A stretch of 64,000 nt of DNA from UMGS1889 sp900556055 (GTDB lineage: Bacteria > Bacillota > Clostridia > Oscillospirales > Ruminococcaceae), in contig CABQEV010000005.1 of NCBI GenBank assembly GCA_902463265.1, positions 1 through 64,000 of the forward strand, read 5' to 3'. The notes below the pieces were generated by a model. That model was not told the DNA's origin and did no database searches. It saw nothing but the letters and a program-made list of their open reading frames with translations. Shown here one piece after another: positions 34,563 to 43,379 of the stretch (position 1 is its first letter; each line of letters opens with the position of its first letter). Position numbers and translations under genes: made by a program.

Positions 34563-35996
34563 TCATCCTGCAAGATGGAGAATGTCAATAAGGAAAATTC
34601 GGCTGAGTCCATAATATGTTATTACTGCAACAAGGTCGTTTATTGTGGTGATAAGCGGACCGGATGCAACTGCGGGATCAATTTTCATCTTCTTGAAAAG
34701 CATAGGAGTAAGTGTTCCGACAGCACTTGATATCATAATAGCGGCAAGCAGTGAAACGCCGATGCATCCCGATACAGCAAATGCAAATGATGCCTCTTTT
34801 CCCTTGAATAACAGAATGTAAATTCCGACAAACAGGATCGAAACGATGCCGAGGATAAGACCGCTGCACATTCCGACTTTGAGTTCCTTGAAGAAAAGCT
34901 TCAGTTTTTTTCCGAATGAGAGATTTTCGTCTGTCAGGACTCTGATCGTTACAGCAAGTGACTGTGTTCCGACATTTCCCGCCATATCGAGGATAAGCGA
35001 CTGGAACGCCATGATTATCGTAAGCTGTTCGACTACCTTCTCAAAGATACCTACAACGGATGATACGCCCATTCCGAGAACAAGCAGGATAAAAAGCCAC
35101 GGCATACGCTTTTTCAGGCTGTCTTTCAGCGGTTCTGCCAGATCTTCCTCGTTCGTCAGACCTGCGAACATTGCGTAATCCTCGCCCATTTCGTCGTCTA
35201 TCACTTCAATAAGTTCCTGAGACGTGATAACTCCGAGGATCAAATTTCCGTCATCGAGTACGGGAATGCTGTTTTCCGAGTAATCCTTCAGTTTTTCTAT
35301 GCAGTCGTCGATAGCTTCGTATGCATATACATACGGGAAAGAGGTACTGATAACGGATTCAAGCTCGTCGGATTCTCTTGCGATGATAAGATCCTTCAGC
35401 TCGATAGCACCGTAAAATCTGTTGTTTTCGTCAGTTACAAAAACGGTCGATATATTGTCATTTTCCTTTGCCTGTGCGATAAGGCTGCTCATTGCCTGCT
35501 TGACGGAAAAATTCCTGCTGACGTGAACATAGTTATCGCTCATTCGGCTGCCTATTTCGTCCTCATCGAATGATGCAAACAGCTCGATCTGTTTTCTTGT
35601 TTCATCATCTGTCAGGCTGATGATAAGCTCACGCTTTTCTTTCGGAAGCTCTTTAAGGATATCAGCCGCTGAATCGCTTTCAAGTGAAGAAAGAATGCTG
35701 ACAGCCTTTTTGATGTCCATTTCAAAGAGATATCCGCAGGCATCTTCAGTGGTGACATACTCGAAAATTTCTGCCAGCACAGACGTATCGAGTATTCTGA
35801 ACAGACGCTTTCTGTCTGCTGCGGAAATATCGCACAGCGCTTCCGCAATGTCGTTTTCATGGTAATTTCCAAGCATATCCTCCAGAATTTTCGGGGAGTA
35901 ATTTCCCTTTATGATCTGTGATATCTCGTTTTCGTAATCAGGTCTGGAAGCAGCGTTTGTCTGAACTTCGAGGTTCTTTTCCTTTTCATTGAACAT
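34563..35996 (-). CDS. mgtE: Magnesium transporter MgtE
   Basis: 477 residues. N-domain of helical repeats (about 20-150), two CBS domains (about 155-275) that sense Mg2+, a plug helix, and a five-helix membrane domain (about 300-475) with Q-S-L-I-L-D-M-A-G-N-V-G-T-Q-S-L near 350 and the D-P-A-V-A-S-G-P-L segment with the pore Asp near 440. Mg2+ uptake channel. It has a consensus promoter far upstream and a roughly 240-nt structured leader, suggesting expression control by the RNA. SD GAAAGGA lies within a leader hairpin. Confidence 0.96.
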   Translation of the reverse strand: MFNEKEKNLEVQTNAASRPDYENEISQIIKGNYSPKILEDMLGNYHENDIAEALCDISAADRKRLFRILDTSVLAEIFEYVTTEDACGYLFEMDIKKAVSILSSLESDSAADILKELPKEKRELIISLTDDETRKQIELFASFDEDEIGSRMSDNYVHVSRNFSVKQAMSSLIAQAKENDNISTVFVTDENNRFYGAIELKDLIIARESDELESVISTSFPYVYAYEAIDDCIEKLKDYSENSIPVLDDGNLILGVITSQELIEVIDDEMGEDYAMFAGLTNEEDLAEPLKDSLKKRMPWLFILLVLGMGVSSVVGIFEKVVEQLTIIMAFQSLILDMAGNVGTQSLAVTIRVLTDENLSFGKKLKLFFKELKVGMCSGLILGIVSILFVGIYILLFKGKEASFAFAVSGCIGVSLLAAIMISSAVGTLTPMLFKKMKIDPAVASGPLITTINDLVAVITYYGLSRIFLIDILHLAG

Positions 35997-36241
35997 GGTT
36001 TACCCGTCCTTTCAAATATTGAATTTGCTGCAAATTCATTTTGAAAGTGATCGTCGGGCAGACGCAGTATCCCCGTTATGCAGTTGTCCTGAACAAATAT
36101 TTATCAGAAGGGCAGCAAAGCTTTGCAGACAGCAGAGCTATGCATAAAAAATCGGATACCGCTGATCGTCCGCTTCGCCCGCAACTATCACTGTTACTCA
36201 CTTTGCTCACCTCACAATAATTTTGATTTTGCAACTTTTAA
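35997..36241 (-). ncRNA. Structured 5' leader of mgtE, candidate cis-regulatory RNA
   Basis: From the predicted start site near 36235 to the mgtE ATG there are about 240 nt without a gene. Long-range pairings can be drawn by eye: 36177-36180 with 36056-36059, 36154-36159 with 36067-36072, and 36141-36147 with 36076-36082, enclosing a branched interior (36083-36140). A second hairpin pairs 36040-36047 with 36009-36016 and 36031-36037 with 36021-36027; it takes up most of the mgtE SD (36007-36013). This resembles an aptamer plus translational expression platform. The conserved M-box cores are not found. Function is inferred from place and pairing only. Confidence 0.5.
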
Positions 36242-36270
36242 ATTATAACATGCATATGTTTATATGTCAA
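36242..36270 (-). promoter_or_regulatory. Consensus promoter of mgtE
   Basis: TTGACA (36265-36270), 17 nt, TATAAT (36242-36247) on the minus strand, placing the start of transcription about 240 nt before the ATG. Confidence 0.85.
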
Positions 36271-36362
36271 GCGTGGTTTTGCAATAACTGAAAGACATAT
36301 TTGTGAAAAAATATTGAGTTTTTCATGATGATTTTGATCTTGATTTTTTCGGTAAGCCGTTG

Positions 36363-36399
36363 AAAAAAACGGCAGCACCTCATGTGAAGTGCTGCCGTT
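36363..36399 (-). terminator. Terminator of ldh
   Basis: Perfect 11-bp stem (36368-36378 with 36389-36399) followed on the minus strand by seven Ts. Confidence 0.88.
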
Positions 36400-36418
36400 C
36401 AGGTTTATAAACAAATTA

Positions 36419-37369
36419 TCAGATATTTGCAAGATACTGTTTCATTGCGTTTGCGGAAGCTTCAAGAGCTGTCTGCTCATCGGGCGAGAGGGGAATATCA
36501 AGAAGATTTTCAACACCGTCTCTGCCGACAACCGCAGGAAGTCCGAGACAGACATCGTTCAGACCGTAATGTCCGTCAGTAAGGCTGGATACAGTGAGCA
36601 CCGAATGTTCGTCACGCACGATACACTCGCAGATACGCTCGACTGCCATTGCAATAGCGTAGTAAGTTGCAGTTTTCTTCTTGATTATCTCATAGGCACT
36701 GTCACGCACATCTTCGTAGATCTCACGGAAGACCTTCTCGTCTGCACTCTTGCCGAAAAGACGGCAGAATTCACGAAGATCAACACCCGAAACGCTGGCA
36801 CTGCTCCATACCGCAAGCTCACTGTCGCCATGCTCACCGATGATGAATGCGTGGATATTACGCGGATCAACGCCGAGATGTCCGCCGAGAAGATACTTAA
36901 GACGTGCAGTGTCGAGAACTGTGCCGGAACCGATAACACGGTTAGCGGGAAATCCCGAGATCTTGAGAGCCGCATATGTCAGTACATCGCACGGATTGGA
37001 AACGACGAGAAGAATGCAGTCTTTGTTGCGCTTGGTTATTTCGGGGATTATCTTTTTAAATATGCCGATGTTCATGTCAACGAGATCTGTTCTTGTCTGT
37101 CCCGGCTTCTGTCCTGCGCCTGCACTGATTATAACGATCGCGCAGTCTTTTACGTCATCATAATCTCCCGCATATATGGACATAGGGCGGGTGAATGGCA
37201 TTCCGTGGGCAAGGTCAAGAGCTTCGCCCTCAGCCTTTTCTTTATTGGCGTCGATCAGCACCATTTCCGAAAAAAGTCCGCTTTCGAGGAAACGGAACGC
37301 TATTGACGCTCCCACAAATCCGCAGCCGATGATCGCACATTTCTGATAGTTTACATTATTTCCGCTCAT
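36419..37369 (-). CDS. ldh: L-lactate dehydrogenase
   Basis: 316 residues. NAD-binding G-C-G-F-V-G-A near 16-22; the substrate-specificity loop reads G-A-G-Q-K-P-G-Q-T-R with Gln (lactate) rather than Arg (malate) near residue 86; D-x-x-R and the catalytic His in G-E-H-G-D-S-E near 178. Reduces pyruvate to L-lactate in fermentation. A Gln replaces the more usual Glu before T-R in the loop. Good GGAGG SD. Monocistronic. Confidence 0.93.
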   Translation of the reverse strand: MSGNNVNYQKCAIIGCGFVGASIAFRFLESGLFSEMVLIDANKEKAEGEALDLAHGMPFTRPMSIYAGDYDDVKDCAIVIISAGAGQKPGQTRTDLVDMNIGIFKKIIPEITKRNKDCILLVVSNPCDVLTYAALKISGFPANRVIGSGTVLDTARLKYLLGGHLGVDPRNIHAFIIGEHGDSELAVWSSASVSGVDLREFCRLFGKSADEKVFREIYEDVRDSAYEIIKKKTATYYAIAMAVERICECIVRDEHSVLTVSSLTDGHYGLNDVCLGLPAVVGRDGVENLLDIPLSPDEQTALEASANAMKQYLANI

Positions 37370-37424
37370 AATTCATCCTCCTCAGTTTTACGGAATGCAA
37401 GGAAAGCATTTCCTTTATGAGTAT

Positions 37425-37453
37425 ATTATATCATACTATACCGAATTAGTCAA
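37425..37453 (-). promoter_or_regulatory. Promoter of ldh
   Basis: TTGACT (37448-37453), 17 nt, TATAAT (37425-37430) on the minus strand. A 7-bp hairpin follows in the leader. Confidence 0.8.
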
Positions 37454-37575
37454 GATTATTCCGAAGATTTCGGAAAATTTTTTCATGATGCATTCCTACG
37501 GAAATTATCCGTTTGTTTATTCTTTGCGAAACATTATGAATTATGCGCAAAAGGGTGAAAGTATTGTGAAAACGG

Positions 37576-37604
37576 TTGAAAAATCAAATGATTTATGCTA
37601 TACT
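37576..37604 (+). promoter_or_regulatory. Promoter of the HgdB-like gene
   Basis: TTGAAA (37576-37581), 17 nt, TATACT (37599-37604). Confidence 0.65.
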
Positions 37605-37643
37605 ATTATTTATATTACTGCAATCGGAATGGAGAGTTTTATT

Positions 37644-38930
37644 TTGGCTGAGCTTGTTTATAATGAACAGGGACGTCTGCTTTTTACAGAGGAGATGCGC
37701 AAGGAATATACGATACTTATTCCTATGATGCTTCCTATACATTTTACGTTTCTTGAAAAAATATTCAATAATCACGGCTATAAGGTGGAACTGCTGAAAA
37801 CAACAGGCCGTCAGATAGTCGATGAGGGACTGAAAAATGTCCACAATGATACCTGCTATCCTGCACTGCTGATTATCGGTCAGATGCTTGATGCGCTGAA
37901 GTCGGGCAAGTATGATATACATAAAACCGCACTGATGATAACTCAGACGGGCGGCGGCTGCCGTGCATCAAACTATATCCATCTGCTGAGAAAAGCACTT
38001 ATCAAGAACAACATGGAGTTTGTTCCGGTTGTGTCGCTGAACCTTTCCAATCTTGAGAAAAACCCGGGATTCAAGCTGTCTTTCGAGCTTATCATGCAGC
38101 TTGTGACAGCCGTGGCTTACGGCGATCTTCTTATGTGGGTCGGCAATCAGGTGCGTCCGTATGAAAACAACAAGGGCGATACCGACAGGCTTATCGAGAA
38201 GTGGACGGATTTCCTTGTAAGCGGAGGAATGGGCATCGAGCCTGATGCAAAAACAGGATTCAAGCTGAAAAATTTCGATAAAAACGCAAAGCTCATCGTC
38301 AAGGATTTCGAGAAGATACCTTATACGCCGTGTGAAAAGGTCAAGGTAGGAATTGTCGGCGAGATATATATCAAATTTGCCCCGCTAGGAAACAACTGCC
38401 TTGAAGAATTTCTGAGAGGCGAGGGAGCGGAAGTTGTTATCCCGGGACTTATGGATTTCCTTATTTTTATGGGAGATCACCATGTTGTCGATACGCAGAT
38501 CTATCATGTAAGATATAAAAAATTCTTTGCATCTGCGGCTATGAAGGCATTTTTCAAAAATCTTCAGAACAGGATAATAAAATCTATCGAAGGTTCGAGA
38601 TTCAGAACGCCCGAGCATTTTGAAAAGATCAAGGAATATGCTGCTGAATTCGTATCCCATGCGAATAAAATGGGCGAGGGATGGCTGCTTACCGCTGAGA
38701 TGAGCGAGCTTATCCACAGCGGCTGCAAAAATGTCATCTGTGCTCAGCCTTTTGGCTGTCTGCCTAACCATATTGTCGGCAAGGGCATGATTAGAAGCAT
38801 AAAGACCAAGTATCCCGATGCGAATATCGTTGCGATAGACTATGACCCGGGTGCAACAAGAGTCAATCAGGAAAACAGGATCAAGCTTATGCTTTCGACC
38901 GCAAACGCAAATATCGCAAAGAAAAAGTAA
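37644..38930 (+). CDS. 2-hydroxyacyl-CoA dehydratase D-component-like protein (HgdB/DUF2229 related)
   Basis: 428 residues from TTG 37644, which has GGAGAG seven bases upstream; the frame runs back to 37395 but that stretch contains the promoter. Cys-bearing motifs N-D-T-C-Y-P-A near 74-80, G-G-G-C-R-A-S-N-Y near 112-120 and A-Q-P-F-G-C-L-P-N-H near 375-384 match the conserved cluster-ligand segments of the predicted nucleotide/FeS proteins fused to or adjacent to HgdC-type activases. No activase (HgdC) or sister subunit lies in the window, so it stands alone. Reaction unknown; a radical or electron-transfer role is inferred from the family. Confidence 0.78.
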   Translation: MAELVYNEQGRLLFTEEMRKEYTILIPMMLPIHFTFLEKIFNNHGYKVELLKTTGRQIVDEGLKNVHNDTCYPALLIIGQMLDALKSGKYDIHKTALMITQTGGGCRASNYIHLLRKALIKNNMEFVPVVSLNLSNLEKNPGFKLSFELIMQLVTAVAYGDLLMWVGNQVRPYENNKGDTDRLIEKWTDFLVSGGMGIEPDAKTGFKLKNFDKNAKLIVKDFEKIPYTPCEKVKVGIVGEIYIKFAPLGNNCLEEFLRGEGAEVVIPGLMDFLIFMGDHHVVDTQIYHVRYKKFFASAAMKAFFKNLQNRIIKSIEGSRFRTPEHFEKIKEYAAEFVSHANKMGEGWLLTAEMSELIHSGCKNVICAQPFGCLPNHIVGKGMIRSIKTKYPDANIVAIDYDPGATRVNQENRIKLMLSTANANIAKKK

Positions 38931-38983
38931 AAGCAAACGGTTTCCCGCCTGATATTATCAAAACCGAGAAACCGTTTTTGCTT
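38931..38983. terminator. Bidirectional terminator
   Basis: Arms 38932-38944 and 38968-38982 with a bulge; lies between two convergent genes and has T runs on both strands. Confidence 0.7.
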
Positions 38984-39875
38984 ACAGACCTGTCAGATCA
39001 AATTCGGGAGTGTACTCCTCTTTGGCAGACGAACGTTCCTGCATAAAGCCGTCAAGTCCGAGTCCGACTGCGTGATCGCAGACTGAATTGTACTCAAACG
39101 TGGATATCCTGCGGTTTATTTCCTTATGCTCGCAGCTTTTGTAGAAAGGCGTGTACTGGCTCATAAGGCTGATGAATATTTCATCGGCGGGAAAGTTTTT
39201 GGCTATTTCATCAAGTACACGGAATGAATCATGTCTGTGAGTCGGCAGAACGAGATGTCTTATGATAAGTCCCTTTTGGATAAGTCCGCTTTCGTTAAGC
39301 TGTATTTTTCCCGTCTGACGGAACATTTCTCTGACAGCAGGCATTGCATATTCAAAATAATCGGGGGCGGATGAATATTCGGAGGATATTTCCGAGGAAA
39401 AATACTTTATGTCGGGCAGATAGACATCTATAAGTCCGTCAAGCTCTCTGATCGTTTCTGTTCGTTCATATCCGCCGGAATTATATATTACGGGAAGTGA
39501 GATCTTTTTTTTTGCGATCTCCAGCGCAGGAATGATCGAGGGGAGAAAGTGCGTAGGATTAACAAGGTTGATGTTGTCTGCACCCTCGTCCGCAAGACGC
39601 AGGAAAACATCCGCAAGCTCGGAAACGCTCAGCTCCTTTCCGTAATTTTCTGCGGATATCTTATAGTTCTGGCAGAAGCAGCATTTCAGGACACAGCCTG
39701 AGAAAAACACTGTTCCCGATCCGCTTCCGCCGCTGATGCACGGTTCTTCCCACATATGAAGTGCGGCACGTGCAGCTCTGACTGTATCTCCGCTGCGGCA
39801 GAATCCGAACTTATTGCGCCTGTCCGCATGACACTGTCTGGGACAGAGCGTGCAGTTTTCGTATGACATAACCAA
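38982..39875 (-). CDS. Radical SAM protein, PflA-like (COG1313 type)
   Basis: 297 residues from TTG 39875. GGAGG lies eight bases before this TTG, while the in-frame ATG upstream overlaps that SD and a further ATG (39869) is also possible. An N-terminal Cys set (C-T-L-C-P-R-Q-C and F-C-R-S-G) precedes the radical-SAM cluster motif C-V-L-K-C-C-F-C (Cx3Cx2C). The rest is a TIM-barrel fragment with N-L-V-N-P-T-H-F and L-P-D-I-K-Y. Often annotated as pyruvate formate-lyase activating-like, but its glycyl-radical partner is not known; none is adjacent. Confidence 0.85.
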   Translation of the reverse strand: MVMSYENCTLCPRQCHADRRNKFGFCRSGDTVRAARAALHMWEEPCISGGSGSGTVFFSGCVLKCCFCQNYKISAENYGKELSVSELADVFLRLADEGADNINLVNPTHFLPSIIPALEIAKKKISLPVIYNSGGYERTETIRELDGLIDVYLPDIKYFSSEISSEYSSAPDYFEYAMPAVREMFRQTGKIQLNESGLIQKGLIIRHLVLPTHRHDSFRVLDEIAKNFPADEIFISLMSQYTPFYKSCEHKEINRRISTFEYNSVCDHAVGLGLDGFMQERSSAKEEYTPEFDLTGL

Positions 39876-39922
39876 CGTATATGCCTCCATTAAGCTAAAT
39901 TATCTGAAAGAAGGAAAATGAT

Positions 39923-40714
39923 TTGTATAGCTACACCTTCATTCAATGGGTGCTGTTTTTTTACATTTACTGTTTTGTCGGCTGGATAATCGAATCCACG
40001 ATAGTATCTGTTGAAACAAAACATTTCGTCAACAGGGGATTTCTCCGAGGTCCGTTCCTGCCGTTATATGGATTTGGTGCGCTGGCGATACTTTTTTCAA
40101 CGCTCCCGTTCCGTGATAATCCGATACTTGTATATTTCTTCGGAATGCTCAGCACGACGGTTCTTGAATATTTCACCGGTTGGCTTATGGAATCTATCCT
40201 GAAAATGAAATACTGGGATTACAGCAAGCGGAAATTCAACCTGAAAGGCCGAATATGCCTGAGATCATCGCTTTTCTGGGGATTTCTGTCGCTGTTTCTG
40301 ATCTATATGCTTCATGCGGCAGTCGAGGATTTTGTACTTTCGCTGAGCAATGCGATGCTGATAGCAATGTTCACCGTTCTTACTGTTTTTATCGTATCAG
40401 ATGCTGTTTATGCATTCAAGACAGCTTTCGATATGAACAAGTTCCTTGCAAAAATGGAGGATATAAGAACGGAACTCGAAGAAAAGGCTGTCCTGCTTGA
40501 AAACAGGGTTGAAAATTCCGAGTATGTTCAGGAAATACGCAGCCGAGTTGAAGAGCTGAAAGCGGAGCGCCGTGAGATGGTTTCCCGTCTCGGATATTTC
40601 AAACGTTCGCTTATCAATGCACATCCTACCGCTGTTTCCGATAAGTTCAACGAATCACTGAAAGAACTCAGACTTGAACTCAGAGAAAAGATCGAAGAAA
40701 AACTCAGCAGATAA
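39923..40714 (+). CDS. CmpB-family membrane protein (putative ABC transporter permease, PF06541)
   Basis: 263 residues. Five membrane helices in 1-165 with F-V-G-W-I-I-E-S near 18-25, N-R-G-F-L-R-G-P-F-L-P-L-Y-G-F-G near 37-52, E-Y-F-T-G-W-L-M-E near 82-90 and the W-D-Y segment, all marks of this family. A coiled-coil tail (175-263) is cytoplasmic. The permease name is historical; no ATPase is next to it. TTG start with AAGGAAA upstream. A second relative is at 56830-57459. Confidence 0.85.
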   Translation: MYSYTFIQWVLFFYIYCFVGWIIESTIVSVETKHFVNRGFLRGPFLPLYGFGALAILFSTLPFRDNPILVYFFGMLSTTVLEYFTGWLMESILKMKYWDYSKRKFNLKGRICLRSSLFWGFLSLFLIYMLHAAVEDFVLSLSNAMLIAMFTVLTVFIVSDAVYAFKTAFDMNKFLAKMEDIRTELEEKAVLLENRVENSEYVQEIRSRVEELKAERREMVSRLGYFKRSLINAHPTAVSDKFNESLKELRLELREKIEEKLSR

Positions 40715-40720
40715 TATTAC

Positions 40721-40758
40721 GGCTGCCGCACTGCAAAAAGTACGGCAGCCGATTTTTT
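40721..40758 (+). terminator. Terminator of the CmpB-family gene
   Basis: Stem 40721-40728 with 40743-40750 followed by six Ts. Confidence 0.85.
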
Positions 40759-40769
40759 ATTTTGTTCTG

Positions 40770-43142
40770 TCAGAGCTTTTGCATTTTTGCGAAATTTGCC
40801 ATGATCTTTTTTGTGCCTATCTTGTCGAAGTTTATTTCAAGCATAGCATCGTTCGACATTTTCTTGACAGTCACTATCGTGCCTTCTCCGAAAACCGGGT
40901 GCTTTACTCTGTCACCCTCGGCATAGTCCGCAGACTGTGTCTGTTTTGCGGCAGCGGTCTTTCTTTCCATAAGCTCGTTCTGCAGAGAGTAGGGATTTCT
41001 TCCCGTTGATGCAACAAATCCCTCGTCCTTTGCGGTTTTTTTGCTCTTTACAGTCTTGTCTATCTTTTCGATAAGCTCGGGATCTATCTCCTTGACGAAT
41101 CTGGATACGAAGTTTCTTGTAGTCGTTCCGAAGATCATTCGCTGAGCGGCAAATGTGAGATACAGACGGCTCTTTGCTCTTGTTATCGCAACATAAGCGA
41201 GGCGGCGTTCTTCCTCCATATCTTCGAGTGAGTCCATTGAGCGTGTTCCCGGGAATATGCCTTCTTCCATTCCGACAATAAATACCTGCGGGAATTCAAG
41301 TCCCTTTGCGGAATGCATGGTCATAAGGCTTACGCAGTTTGTATCATCGGCAAGACGGTCAACATCTGTATACAATGATATTTCTTCGAGAAACTCGGAG
41401 AGGGAAGGCTCACCGGCGCTTTCTGTGTATTCCTGCATGGTGGATTTCAGCTCATTTATGTTTTCAAGTCGTCCCTGTCCTTCATCACCCTGAGCGGCAA
41501 GCGCTGCTGCATAGCCTGTCTTGTCAAGCACAAGATCGAGCAGGTCGGAGAGGTCAAGCTCCTCAGCCTTTTCGCTGAACATATCAAATGTTTTTGCAAG
41601 GCTCTTGAGAGATGAAGCCTTCTTGGAGAGCAGAGGATAATTTTCCGCATCCCGCATGACCTCGATAGGGGAAACGTTCAGGTCGTTTGAGATCTGTTCT
41701 ATCATGGATACCGTAGCATCGCCTATTCCACGCTTCGGCTCATTGATTATCCTCTTGAATCTGAGCATATCTCTCGGATTGTTGATGACGGAAAGGTAAG
41801 CGATAACGTCCTTTATCTCCTTGCGGTCATAGAATTTCAGACCGCCGATAACACGGTAAGGGATGCCCGATGCGGTCATTGCACGTTCAAGCGAGTTTGA
41901 CTGGGCATTCATTCTGTACAGAACAGCGTGATCCTTGTAGGACATTCCGTTCTTAACATTTTCGAGGATAACGCTTGCTACATACTTTGATTCAGCGGCT
42001 TCATCGGGAGCCTTGTAAAGTATGATCTTTTCGCCGTCACCCGCATCGGTCCAGAGCTTCTTTTCTTTTCTGCCCGTGTTGTTGCTGATAACGCCGTTTG
42101 CGGCAGAGAGAATATTCTGCGTTGAACGGTAATTCTGTTCAAGTCGGATAACCGCAGCATTTTCAAACTGCTCCTCAAAACTGAGAATATTTTCGATTGT
42201 TGCACCTCTGAACTTGTAGATGGACTGATCGTCATCGCCGACAACGCAGAGATTTTTATGTCCGCCCGAAAGCTGGCTTATAAGCTTGTACTGCGCCTGG
42301 TTTGTGTCCTGATATTCATCGACCATGATATACTTATATTTGTTTCTGTATTTTTCGAGTATATCGGGGAACTTTTCAAACAGATCAACAGTCAGTGCTA
42401 TGATATCATCAAAATCAAGAGCATTTGCAGTTCTGAGCCTTGTCTGATAAAGCTTGTAGATCCTTGCGATAGTGTTCTTGCGGTAATCGCCCTGAGTGTT
42501 TTCAAGTATCTCGTCAGCAGTGATAAGTTTGTCTTTGGCTGCGGAAATTATTCCCGCAACGGATTTTACGGGAAACAGCTTATCGGAAACATCAAGCTCA
42601 GCAATGCAGGCCTTCAGCAGACGCTGGCTGTCATCGCTGTCGTAGATGGTAAAATCACTTCCGTAGCCGATAGCGCCGATCTCACGTCTTAATATCCTTA
42701 CGCATGCGGAATGGAAGGTAGCTGCACAAATGTTGTTTCCTTCTTCGCCGAGATGCGCACAAATACGCTCTTTAAGTTCACCTGCCGCCTTGTTTGTAAA
42801 AGTGATAGCAAGGATATTCCACGATTTTACGGGATCACAGGCAGTGATGCTGCTGAGCCGTGCAGTATCTGTTTCCTTTCCGTCTGCATATGCATTAAGA
42901 AAAGCAATATCGTCGTCCGAAATGCCTGCGGGAACATCTTCGGAAAGGTAAGCATTGCCGAAATAGATCATGTTGACGCAGCGGTTTACCAGAACGGAGG
43001 TCTTTCCGCTGCCTGCGCCTGCCAGAACAAGAACAGGACCGTTTACAGTGAAAACTGCCTTTTTCTGCTCAGGATTGAGCTTGTCAAAATACTTTTCAAG
43101 CGCACGTTTTTTTGCATTAATGTAAGCTGTTTTTTCAACCAT
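40770..43142 (-). CDS. pcrA: UvrD/PcrA-family ATP-dependent DNA helicase
   Basis: 790 residues. SF1A helicase: Q-motif N-P-E-Q-K-K-A near 23-29, Walker A A-G-A-G-S-G-K-T near 41-48, V-D-E-Y-Q-D-T-N (motif II) near 275, G-D-D-D-Q-S-I-Y-K-F-R-G (III), Q-N-Y-R-S (IV), T-M-H-S-A-K-G-L-E-F (V) and V-A-I-T-R-A (VI). It ends with the PcrA Tudor-like domain V-K-H-P-V-F-G-E-G-T-I. An insertion of about 35 residues after motif I (about 60-95) lengthens it. Unwinds 3'-5' in repair and rolling-circle replication. The 5' leader has a hairpin at 43169-43199. Confidence 0.94.
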   Translation of the reverse strand: MVEKTAYINAKKRALEKYFDKLNPEQKKAVFTVNGPVLVLAGAGSGKTSVLVNRCVNMIYFGNAYLSEDVPAGISDDDIAFLNAYADGKETDTARLSSITACDPVKSWNILAITFTNKAAGELKERICAHLGEEGNNICAATFHSACVRILRREIGAIGYGSDFTIYDSDDSQRLLKACIAELDVSDKLFPVKSVAGIISAAKDKLITADEILENTQGDYRKNTIARIYKLYQTRLRTANALDFDDIIALTVDLFEKFPDILEKYRNKYKYIMVDEYQDTNQAQYKLISQLSGGHKNLCVVGDDDQSIYKFRGATIENILSFEEQFENAAVIRLEQNYRSTQNILSAANGVISNNTGRKEKKLWTDAGDGEKIILYKAPDEAAESKYVASVILENVKNGMSYKDHAVLYRMNAQSNSLERAMTASGIPYRVIGGLKFYDRKEIKDVIAYLSVINNPRDMLRFKRIINEPKRGIGDATVSMIEQISNDLNVSPIEVMRDAENYPLLSKKASSLKSLAKTFDMFSEKAEELDLSDLLDLVLDKTGYAAALAAQGDEGQGRLENINELKSTMQEYTESAGEPSLSEFLEEISLYTDVDRLADDTNCVSLMTMHSAKGLEFPQVFIVGMEEGIFPGTRSMDSLEDMEEERRLAYVAITRAKSRLYLTFAAQRMIFGTTTRNFVSRFVKEIDPELIEKIDKTVKSKKTAKDEGFVASTGRNPYSLQNELMERKTAAAKQTQSADYAEGDRVKHPVFGEGTIVTVKKMSNDAMLEINFDKIGTKKIMANFAKMQKL

Positions 43143-43379
43143 AGTTTCATAATTCTCCCATCGGGTAGAGTGCAGTAGCTGCTGATGGACGTAAAAAGCA
43201 CGTCAGCAGAAATGCATTATGTATTCTTTAGACATTATAACATATTTTCTCCGGCAATAAAAGTACCTTTTTCATTTTTAACATTTTCATAATATACGTG
43301 CAATAATGTATAAAATCTCAGGAGTGAGGAAAAATAAGCTGAGATGATCTGACAGATATATTATGAAAGGATAATTCAG

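Noticed and set aside
35997..36241. M-box (ykoK) magnesium riboswitch upstream of mgtE
   Set aside because: Place and length fit, but the core GGUGAGGCUCC, GAUACGCUGCUGCCC and GGGUCAACAG segments are not present by eye. Kept only as an unclassified structured leader.
37395..37643. N-terminal extension of the HgdB-like protein
   Set aside because: This stretch contains the promoter and the SD for TTG 37644, and its translation shows no family similarity.
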